Assembly (NCBI GenBank): GCA_024682395.1
Contig: JAIKZH010000061.1
Span: 1 to 51,191, forward strand
Source of the DNA: Bacteroidaceae bacterium
Lineage (GTDB): Bacteria; Bacteroidota; Bacteroidia; Bacteroidales; Bacteroidaceae
Direction of reading: 5' to 3'
DNA: 51,191 nt
In this document: in pieces, positions 1-5,911 of the stretch
Layout: each line of letters opens with the position of its first letter
Numbering within the stretch: position 1 is the stretch's first letter
The notes under the pieces: model-generated
What the model was told of the DNA's origin: nothing
Seen by the model: the letters and a program-made list of their open reading frames with translations, nothing else
Database searches by the model: none
Program-made: the position numbers and the translations under genes

Positions 1-263
1 ATACAGAAAATTTCTATAACTTTGTCCTTGGTAATCATTGTTATTCTATTTTGTAATTTGTTGATTTTCACCCATAAAAATACAAAATAATAGCAAGATT
101 ACCAAATTTTTTGAGCTTTTTCTTATCCCGAACTCGCGTACTTATACGTTTCTGTTATGACATGTTATGTACATTAATCTTAACGCATATATCCGGCTCC
201 CTTCTCATAAGTCTTTCTCTTGTTGTAAATCGAACAATAATGGCATTAGATATTAGGTAGGTT

Positions 264-338
264 GATAATGGGGCTATTGATGATAACTCTGTCGATAATG
301 TGGCCGTAGATAATAGGACAATCGATAATAGTAGGGGA
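264..338. repeat. Degenerate 15-bp GATAAT repeat
   Basis: GATAAT (GATAAC in one copy) recurs at 264, 282, 294, 309 and 324. The spacings of 18, 12, 15 and 15 bases are all multiples of three, and the last three units are exactly 15 bp apart. Read in that phase the units would encode short x-Asp-Asn motifs, but no start codon is available and a TAG lies just upstream at 258. It may be a non-coding minisatellite or the relic of a coding repeat. Confidence 0.4.
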
Positions 339-371
339 AATATGAACTTAAATGAAAAGTTATTACAAAAT

Positions 372-405
372 AAAAAGTATCAGCCACTAAGTGCTGATAC
401 TTTTT
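372..405. terminator. Bidirectional terminator after the exbB-exbD-exbD operon
   Basis: A perfect 13-bp stem (372-384 with 393-405) encloses an 8-base loop. The stem starts with five A and ends with a run of T, so on either strand a GC-containing hairpin is followed by U residues. It lies about 60 bases beyond the stop codon of the last exbD gene. Confidence 0.8.
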
Positions 406-461
406 TATAGATTGAAGGAGTAGGGCAGAGCCACTTTCCTTTTGTTTATACAATTACGTTG

Positions 462-944
462 TTATTCTTGTTTTTTGTTTGCAGAATAAACAATCTTAAG
501 AGCATAAGCCTTACGCAGTGTTTGTTTGACATCTGTTATGACGCCCATTGGTGTTGCGTGGTCAGCTTTAATAGAAACAGTGTAGAATGGCTTTTCACTT
601 TCAGCCATATCTGCTCTATCTTGCATGATAAAGTTGTATACATTCTCTTGACCATTACCTTCTTGATCGGCAAATTTATCGTTTATCTGGATTCGTGTAC
701 CGTCTCCATATTGTGAACGATATTGATCATTTGGTCTACCGATGTATAAGAATGATGTACTTGACTTACGTGCAAGTTTTTCAAGCTGTGTTCCAACTGG
801 ACGATCAAACTTCACCATTAACGTTACTTCACGCATTGTTGTTACCATCATGAAGAAGAACAACACTGAGAAGATAAGGTCAGGTAGTGATGATGTGTTC
901 AATTCGGGCATCTCACGGCCACCGTCTTTATTAAATCTACTCAT
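462..944 (-). CDS. exbD: ExbD/TolR-family biopolymer transport protein (second copy)
   Basis: This 160-residue ExbD-type protein has a short cytoplasmic N-terminus (MPELNTSSLPDL), one membrane helix (about residues 22-42) and a periplasmic domain ending in a region like VSIKADHATPMGVITDV. The helix aspartate expected to carry protons in ExbD is seen in SSLPDLIFSV. With ExbB and TonB it would form the inner-membrane motor that energises TonB-dependent outer-membrane receptors. It is the last gene of a four-gene operon, starts two bases after the stop of the other exbD, and is followed by a strong terminator. The two ExbD copies are clearly divergent, so they probably form a hetero-oligomeric complex; that last point is inference. 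Confidence 0.9.
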   Translation of the reverse strand: MSRFNKDGGREMPELNTSSLPDLIFSVLFFFMMVTTMREVTLMVKFDRPVGTQLEKLARKSSTSFLYIGRPNDQYRSQYGDGTRIQINDKFADQEGNGQENVYNFIMQDRADMAESEKPFYTVSIKADHATPMGVITDVKQTLRKAYALKIVYSANKKQE

Positions 945-946
945 AC

Positions 947-1534
947 TTAATTTACTTTTCCGTATTTTTTAGGCTCAGCTTCTGAAATCTTCATTGGATA
1001 CACCTCGCGAATTGCGCTCTTTTGCTTCTCTGTCAAGAACTCGTATTTGCAGTTGAATTCTTGTTGTGATAATTCATCGCGAAGTTCATTGTATGCAGCA
1101 ACAAGTTCGTCCTGAACCATGAAGTAAATACCATAGCTTGTTCCACGGTCTGATTGCACTGAGATTACGTGGTTTTCAGTAATCATAAACTTCTTGTTGA
1201 GAAGTTTTACAGTGTGAGGTTTCAGCTCTGGAAGGTGTGGATTGTTATCCGCATTTTTAATGAATTCTTTAGCTCTTGGTCTCACATCTTGTAATGCAGA
1301 GTATTCATCACCAATCATAAGTAAGTTGTCTTTACTTATTCTTATGTTAAGAACGTTACGCTCTTTTACTTTAATCTCTACATTTTGGTTCTCCTCTGGT
1401 GGTTTTGGCAAGGTACGACTAAGACCTTGGTCTGTGTCCATAGAGGTAGTCACAAGGAAGAATATGAGCAACATGAACGAGATGTCCGCAGTTGAACTAG
1501 TGTTCAATCCTGGCATTTTTCTTTTCTTTCCCAT
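947..1534 (-). CDS. exbD: ExbD/TolR-family biopolymer transport protein (first copy)
   Basis: This 195-residue protein has the ExbD layout: basic N-terminus, NTSSTADISFMLLIFFLVTT with the conserved membrane-embedded aspartate (D17) in one helix, then a periplasmic domain. That domain is longer than in the second copy, with a C-terminal extension of about 40 residues (roughly 155-195) rich in charged residues. It sits between a small multi-span membrane protein and the second exbD in the same orientation with short gaps. Bacteroidetes commonly carry two ExbD genes behind one ExbB. The role is proton-motive-force transduction to TonB. Confidence 0.9.
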   Translation of the reverse strand: MGKKRKMPGLNTSSTADISFMLLIFFLVTTSMDTDQGLSRTLPKPPEENQNVEIKVKERNVLNIRISKDNLLMIGDEYSALQDVRPRAKEFIKNADNNPHLPELKPHTVKLLNKKFMITENHVISVQSDRGTSYGIYFMVQDELVAAYNELRDELSQQEFNCKYEFLTEKQKSAIREVYPMKISEAEPKKYGKVN

Positions 1535-1553
1535 AGCTACTCAATCAAATTAA

Positions 1554-2006
1554 TTATTTTTTAAGACCATTAATGAGACTGAATATAACAGAACCCAATG
1601 CTATTACAAGGAGGATGATAATAGACCAAAGACATGCGTCAGATACGATAATCTCGTTTGGTTCGCACCAGTCTTTGTTGTTAATCAACCAGTGTTCATC
1701 CTTTACAGATGCTCCGTAAATAGCACCAATTCCTGTTGTAAGAATTGGAAGTCCCCATGTGTAGAGATATGATTTGTTGAATCCCCACTGCTTTACGTAC
1801 ATGCAGAAACTGCAGATTGCAGAGAGTGCACCTAAAACTAAGAGTGAGATATTCCATACAAGCAGTACGTCAAGGAATTGCGGATCGTACATCTTTGGGT
1901 TTTCTTCCCAAGCTCTATCAAAATTGATAAAGAACAAGATGAACGAAATAATGCTGATACCAATCAGTACATAGAATACATATTTTGAAATTTTCTCGGT
2001 ATTCAT
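1554..2006 (-). CDS. Small multi-span membrane protein of the ExbB/ExbD operon
   Basis: A 150-residue protein with four predicted membrane helices (about residues 8-28, 47-68, 80-98 and 124-146) and no recognised catalytic motif. Its only clear clue is position: it lies between exbB and the first exbD, co-directional and closely spaced, an arrangement recurrent in Bacteroidetes Ton loci. It is therefore a candidate accessory subunit of the Ton motor. The last helix ends in a short lysine tail (NGLKK), consistent with a cytoplasmic C-terminus. Function is unknown. Confidence 0.75.
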   Translation of the reverse strand: MNTEKISKYVFYVLIGISIISFILFFINFDRAWEENPKMYDPQFLDVLLVWNISLLVLGALSAICSFCMYVKQWGFNKSYLYTWGLPILTTGIGAIYGASVKDEHWLINNKDWCEPNEIIVSDACLWSIIILLVIALGSVIFSLINGLKK

Positions 2007-2074
2007 TATTTTATACTTTTTATTTGTTCTTGTTTCAATTTTTACTCTTTTCTCGTTTCTAAAATGTGCTTATA

Positions 2075-2902
2075 TTAAGCTTTCTTTGCGTTATATTTAG
2101 CAACGAGGTCTAAGAGTGAAATTGTTGTATCTTCCATTTGTGCAGTGATGCTTTCGATCTTAGCAAGGATGTAGTTGTAGAACAACTGAAGAACAAGAGC
2201 AACAATGATACCGAAGATTGTTGTGATAAGGGCCACTTTCATACCTCCTGCAACGACTGTTGGAGAGATGTCACCAGCTTTTTGGATATCGTCGAATGCC
2301 TGAACCATACCGATCACAGTTCCCAAGAATCCGAGAGATGGTGCCATGGCGATGAAAAGTGTAATCCATGAACAACCTTTTTCCAAGTTAGATGCTTGAA
2401 CAGCTCCATATGCAACAACTGCTTTTTCTACAGCGTCAGCACCATCCTTAAGGCGCATAAGACCTTGGTAGCAGATTGAAGCGATTGGACCACGTGTGTT
2501 ACGGCAAACATCCTTAGCCTTTTCTACATCGTTATTATCAAGTGCTTTTTCTACGTTTACAAGCATGTTTCTTGTTTTAACATCTGAAAGAGCAAGATAG
2601 ATGATACGTTCAATGCAGAATGCAAGACCTATGATAAATGCTAATGCAACTGGGAACATCCACATTGCAGAACCTTCGATGAACTTAGTCTTGAGTTGCT
2701 TGTACATACCAACTTCTACAACACCTTCATCGTCTGTAGCAACAGGTGCAGCTTCAGCGCTATCTACCTGCTCAACAGCAGCAGAATCAACTTGCTCAAC
2801 AGCAGCAGAATCATTAGCTTCTTCGTCTTGAGCTAAAACAGATTGAGTCATTCCTAATGTGAAGACTCCCATAAGTGCAATAATTGCAAATACTTTCTTC
2901 AT
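2075..2902 (-). CDS. exbB: ExbB/TolQ/MotA-family proton channel with periplasmic N-terminal extension
   Basis: This 275-residue protein carries the ExbB/TolQ domain: a first helix near residues 80-100, a cytoplasmic segment, then two helices around PSLGFLGTVIGMVQAF and VALITTIFGIIVALVLQL, which include the family's conserved G-T-V and threonine positions lining the proton path. Ahead of this is a signal peptide ending near VLA (residue 24) and an acidic Ala/Glu/Asp-rich stretch (about 26-60) containing two copies of DSAAVEQV. E. coli ExbB lacks such an extension, but Bacteroidetes homologues often have one. It is the first gene of the exbB, membrane protein, exbD, exbD operon. Confidence 0.92.
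   Translation of the reverse strand: MKKVFAIIALMGVFTLGMTQSVLAQDEEANDSAAVEQVDSAAVEQVDSAEAAPVATDDEGVVEVGMYKQLKTKFIEGSAMWMFPVALAFIIGLAFCIERIIYLALSDVKTRNMLVNVEKALDNNDVEKAKDVCRNTRGPIASICYQGLMRLKDGADAVEKAVVAYGAVQASNLEKGCSWITLFIAMAPSLGFLGTVIGMVQAFDDIQKAGDISPTVVAGGMKVALITTIFGIIVALVLQLFYNYILAKIESITAQMEDTTISLLDLVAKYNAKKA
2766..2813 (-). repeat. 24-bp tandem repeat inside exbB
   Basis: Two adjacent 24-base units (2766-2789 and 2790-2813) differ at one position and encode the duplicated DSAAVEQV stretch in the acidic periplasmic extension of ExbB. In-frame repeats like this can change copy number by replication slippage without disrupting the protein. Confidence 0.8.
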
Positions 2903-2999
2903 TGTTTGATTGAATTTTTAAGATTAATACTTTATTTGTTATTATTTTTTGTTTTTATCTGTTTTTTGTTTCTCTCTCTTTATTTGTTTCTTTTTTATG

Positions 3000-3087
3000 C
3001 GGAGAGAGGGGGATTCGAACCCCCGAAACGCTTTTGACGTTTACACGCTTTCCAGGCGTGCCTCTTCAGCCACTCGAGCATCTCTCC
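3000..3087 (-). tRNA. tRNA-Ser (anticodon GGA)
   Basis: On the minus strand the acceptor arms GGAGAGA (3087-3081) and TCTCTCC (3007-3001) pair perfectly. A G discriminator follows at 3000, as expected for serine tRNA. The anticodon stem CACGC/GCGTG holds the loop CTGGAAA, giving anticodon GGA, which reads UCC and UCU. A long variable arm (stem AACG/CGTT) and a T-arm with GGTTCGAATCC complete a class II tRNA. The CCA end is not encoded. Confidence 0.96.
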
Positions 3088-3167
3088 ATGGGCATCCCTT
3101 TGAGCGTATAACTCAAAAACGGTTGCAAATTACAACTTTTTTGCGAGTTATCAGCTAAATCAGCAAC

Positions 3168-3214
3168 AAAAATACGCATTTTTTTTGTTATAGTAAGCAT
3201 TTCTGCGTATTTTT
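3168..3214 (-). terminator. Terminator overlapping the tatD stop codon
   Basis: An 11-bp perfect inverted repeat (3168-3178 with 3204-3214) surrounds the TatD stop codon at 3188-3190. Read leftward, the second arm ends in a run of T. The promoter-proximal arm is part of the coding sequence and specifies the last residues of TatD. Confidence 0.5.
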
Positions 3215-3979
3215 CTTTGTTTGAGTTGCAATATTATCTATTTCGCACTCATAAATTTCAGATAATCGGGTCGCGGTTGATACTATGAACGAACTCTCAT
3301 TTCTTTTTCCCCGATGGGGAACTGGGGCTAAATAGGGAGCATCGGTTTCAAGTACAATTCTTGACAACGGAACTTCTTGTTTCAGTACTTCTGGTAATGT
3401 GGATTTCTTGAATGTGACAACTCCTCCAATTCCTAACATAAAGTTTGGAAAACTAAGTAGTTGTCGCGCCTCTTCTGCAGTGCCACTAAAGCAATGAAAC
3501 ACCCCTCTAAGATTGTATTTACGGTATTTCTCCATTAGTTCAATTAAATCATGATGCGCATTGCGTACATGAATCATTAGTGGAAGATTAAATTCAATTG
3601 CCCATTGTATCTGTTGTTCAAATGCTTCTATTTGTTGGCTTTTATATGTGTCGTCCCAATAGTAATCGAGTCCTACCTCGCCAATGGCGCAAAACTGTTG
3701 TTTATTACTTTTGTCATTCCTATTTTCTACGAGTATTTCGTGAAGCCTATCCAACTGATTTTTATAGTCTTCTTTCACCTCTTCAGGATGTAGTCCAATC
3801 ATAGGAACGAGATAATCCTCATGCTCTTTACAGATATTAAGAAGATTGGTCATTCCTTCCAAATTGATGGCTGGGATAAGTATTTTCTCAATATTTGCTT
3901 GTTTGGCACGTGATAATACGCTGTTGAGGTCTTCTTTGAATTCTGGACCGTCAAGATGGGCATGAGTGTCTATCAGCAT
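3188..3979 (-). CDS. tatD: TatD-family metal-dependent hydrolase (DNase)
   Basis: 263 residues, the usual length for TatD. Metal-binding motifs of the family are present in order: DTHAHLD at residues 4-10, GEVGLDYYWD near 101, MIHVRNAH near 137, VFHCFSGT near 161 and LETDAPYLAPVPHRG near 212. These make up a TIM-barrel with two metal ions acting as a 3'-5' exonuclease or general phosphohydrolase. The gene starts 9 bases after the stop of the prenyl synthase gene, so the two are probably co-transcribed. The very C-terminus (NTQKCLL) is less conserved and is partly specified by a terminator arm. The TatD subgroup (TatD, YcfH or YjjV type) cannot be settled from sequence alone. Confidence 0.9.
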   Translation of the reverse strand: MLIDTHAHLDGPEFKEDLNSVLSRAKQANIEKILIPAINLEGMTNLLNICKEHEDYLVPMIGLHPEEVKEDYKNQLDRLHEILVENRNDKSNKQQFCAIGEVGLDYYWDDTYKSQQIEAFEQQIQWAIEFNLPLMIHVRNAHHDLIELMEKYRKYNLRGVFHCFSGTAEEARQLLSFPNFMLGIGGVVTFKKSTLPEVLKQEVPLSRIVLETDAPYLAPVPHRGKRNESSFIVSTATRLSEIYECEIDNIATQTKKNTQKCLL

Positions 3980-3988
3980 AGGATATGT

Positions 3989-4975
3989 TTATTTGTTTCG
4001 GGTCATGAGCCAATTAGCGAAGTCGATAAGTGGCTGTTTCTTAGCGTCTTCAATATTAACTTGGCTTAAATCATTCAGTGCATCGTTGAATAATTCTACG
4101 ATCTTGTTATTGCAGAGTTCTTTTATATTGATTTGGTCGTATATCTCAGTTACGCCTTTGATTTTTTCTTCAGGAACATATTCTTTTGCATTAATCCAGT
4201 TCTGCAATACTTCTTTCTGCTTATTATCAGCTAATTGCAGTGCATTGATTAGCATGAATGTCTTTTTATTGCACAGAATATCTCCTCCGATTTTTTTGCC
4301 AAATACGGCTGGGTCGCCATACACATCGAGAAGGTCGTCTTGTAATTGAAAAGCCAATCCTATTTTTTCTCCGAACTTATATAGGTTTTCAGCGTCGCTG
4401 TCGGTTGCTCCGGCAAGTTCTGCGCCTATCTTTAAAGCACATGCAAGCAACAATGATGTTTTCAGACGAATCATCTCCATGTATTCTTCTTCTCTTACAT
4501 CGTTTCGATTTTCAAAATCGACATCATATTGCTGACCGTCGCATACTCCGAGAGTTGCATCATTGAATGTCTTTAATGCTTTTGCTTGGCTCTCAGGTTG
4601 AAATCCATAGATATTTTCTGTGAAAAGTTTGTAGGCAGTTATTAGCATGGCGTCGCCAGAAAGAATAGCAGTGTTGCTGTCCCATTTCTTGTGGACGGTC
4701 TGAAATCCTCGTCTCATGTCTGCATTGTCCATCAGGTCGTCATGTAAGAGTGTGAAATTGTGATATGTTTCCAGTGCGACTGCTTGCGGAAGTATCTTCT
4801 CAGTATCTTCTTTATATAAGTTATATGCCATTATCATTAATAGGGGTCTGATTCGCTTACCTCCAAGCGATAATACATATTTTATTGGGTCATACAGCCC
4901 TTGTGGATTTTCAGGGTAGGGCAGTTGTTTTATATATTGTTCAATACTATTGAGAATCTTGTCTTTATTCTTCAT
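3989..4975 (-). CDS. Polyprenyl diphosphate synthase (short-chain, FPP/GGPP type)
   Basis: 328 residues with both aspartate-rich motifs of trans-prenyltransferases: DDLMD at residues 79-83, followed by MRRG, and DDLLD at 213-217, followed by GDP. GGKRIRP near residue 38 binds the diphosphate of isopentenyl diphosphate. It condenses isopentenyl diphosphate with an allylic primer in isoprenoid synthesis, feeding quinone and undecaprenyl pathways. Chain length cannot be fixed by eye. I chose the ATG at 4975: the frame is open to 5011, but that start lies inside the hairpin that terminates tonB, and an AAAGG sits 8 bases before 4975. tatD follows 9 bases downstream. Confidence 0.88.
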   Translation of the reverse strand: MKNKDKILNSIEQYIKQLPYPENPQGLYDPIKYVLSLGGKRIRPLLMIMAYNLYKEDTEKILPQAVALETYHNFTLLHDDLMDNADMRRGFQTVHKKWDSNTAILSGDAMLITAYKLFTENIYGFQPESQAKALKTFNDATLGVCDGQQYDVDFENRNDVREEEYMEMIRLKTSLLLACALKIGAELAGATDSDAENLYKFGEKIGLAFQLQDDLLDVYGDPAVFGKKIGGDILCNKKTFMLINALQLADNKQKEVLQNWINAKEYVPEEKIKGVTEIYDQINIKELCNNKIVELFNDALNDLSQVNIEDAKKQPLIDFANWLMTRNK

Positions 4976-4998
4976 AATACAAACCTTTTGTATAAAAT

Positions 4999-5037
4999 AA
5001 AGGTATGTCATGAATAAAACATATATGACACACCTTT
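4999..5037 (-). terminator. tonB terminator
   Basis: A 13-bp stem with one mismatch (4999-5011 with 5025-5037) encloses a 13-base loop. Reading leftward it is followed by TTTATTTTATA. It lies 40 bases beyond the tonB stop codon and just before the prenyl synthase start, separating the two transcripts. Confidence 0.7.
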
Positions 5038-5076
5038 ATAAACTATATATTATTGAAATTTAATAGCTCTATTGTT

Positions 5077-5793
5077 TTATGACAATCTGAAACTAACTGG
5101 TGCTGTGAATTTTACACGTACAGGTCTACCCATGTTTCTTCCAGGATTCCATTTTGGCATATTCTTTATAACACGTAGGGCTTCTTTGTCGCATGAAGGA
5201 TCGAGAGATTTTACAACCTTTGGATCTACGATTGAACCGTCTTTGTTGACAACGAACTGTACAACAACTCTTCCTTGAATGCCTTGCTCTTGTGCCATTG
5301 GTGGGTATTTGATGTTTTCGCTCAAATATTTGAACAATGCTTCGTCTCCACCTGGGAATGTTGGCATTTGTTCTGCAACAAGGAGGGGCTCATCTTCGTT
5401 ACTTCCAGGGTTTTCTACCGCAGGACCTACTGATACTGGACCAGGATGTGCGACAGCTACAGGACCAGGAGTTGCTTCGTGTGTATCTTCTTGAGATTCG
5501 ATTTTTTCCTCCTTGATTTCTGTTTTATCGTCAACAATATCTATAATCTCAACAATCTGCGGAACATTTGCTGGTGGCGGTGGTGCCGCAGTGAATATTG
5601 GTTGAGTAATAGGTGGAATTTCCTCGTCTGGCACAGTTGCTTGTACACTGTACACAGTGTCTGTTTCTTTGTATTCGTGTGTTGTCCACTCGAATGCAGC
5701 AAACATAAGTCCCAAGGCAACAATATATCCAAGTAATAGGCTCGTGCCTTTTTGACCTTCCAGGTCTGCTTTTTTTGATTTTTTAATTTCCAT
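5077..5793 (-). CDS. tonB: TonB energy transducer
   Basis: 238 residues in the classical TonB layout: a basic cytoplasmic tail, one membrane helix (about residues 18-36), and a periplasmic spacer rich in Pro, Glu and Val (with PPPPAN near 72 and a duplicated PGPV). The C-terminal TonB domain (about 145-238) contains FPGGDEAL, YPPMAQEQGIQGRVVVQFVV and KMPKWNPGRN-like elements typical of Bacteroidetes TonB. It would contact the TonB box of outer-membrane receptors and be driven by ExbB/ExbD. Those genes lie about 2.2 kb downstream, separated from tonB by the prenyl synthase and tatD genes and a tRNA, so tonB is not in the exb operon. It is flanked by its own terminator and a candidate promoter. 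Confidence 0.93.
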   Translation of the reverse strand: MEIKKSKKADLEGQKGTSLLLGYIVALGLMFAAFEWTTHEYKETDTVYSVQATVPDEEIPPITQPIFTAAPPPPANVPQIVEIIDIVDDKTEIKEEKIESQEDTHEATPGPVAVAHPGPVSVGPAVENPGSNEDEPLLVAEQMPTFPGGDEALFKYLSENIKYPPMAQEQGIQGRVVVQFVVNKDGSIVDPKVVKSLDPSCDKEALRVIKNMPKWNPGRNMGRPVRVKFTAPVSFRLS

Positions 5794-5851
5794 AGGTATG
5801 TTTGTTTTTTATTTTTCTTCTTTTAAAAGGATATGATTTTCCATTCGAGAG

Positions 5852-5859
5852 CAAATGTA
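5852..5859 (-). promoter_or_regulatory. Candidate tonB promoter -7 box
   Basis: On the minus strand this reads TACATTTG, a match to the Bacteroidetes -7 consensus TAnnTTTG, about 60 bases before the tonB start. No good TTTG is seen 19-21 bases upstream, so the call is moderate. Confidence 0.45.
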
Positions 5860-5911
5860 CTACTTTTTTTTAATACAACGGCTATTTATTTATGTTTTTT
5901 TACAAAAAAAC

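Larger units (their letters stand above)
1..461. other. Non-coding left edge
   Basis: No convincing gene was found in this 461-base stretch. It is AT-rich, and a stop-interrupted reading frame runs through it without a usable start. Two structures stand out and are listed separately: a degenerate GATAAT repeat around 264-329 and a strong bidirectional hairpin terminator at 372-405 that closes the leftward exbB-exbD-exbD operon. Whatever lies further left is cut by the window edge. Confidence 0.6.

Noticed and set aside
459-716. Open frame on the plus strand opposite exbD
   Set aside because: It lies entirely antisense to a well-supported gene and has no coding features of its own.
3167-3174. 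-7 promoter box for tRNA-Ser (TATTTTTG on the minus strand)
   Set aside because: It lies in one arm of the tatD terminator and has no TTTG at the right distance upstream.
4976-5011. Upstream start for the prenyl synthase
   Set aside because: It falls in the tonB terminator hairpin and adds residues not typical of the family.
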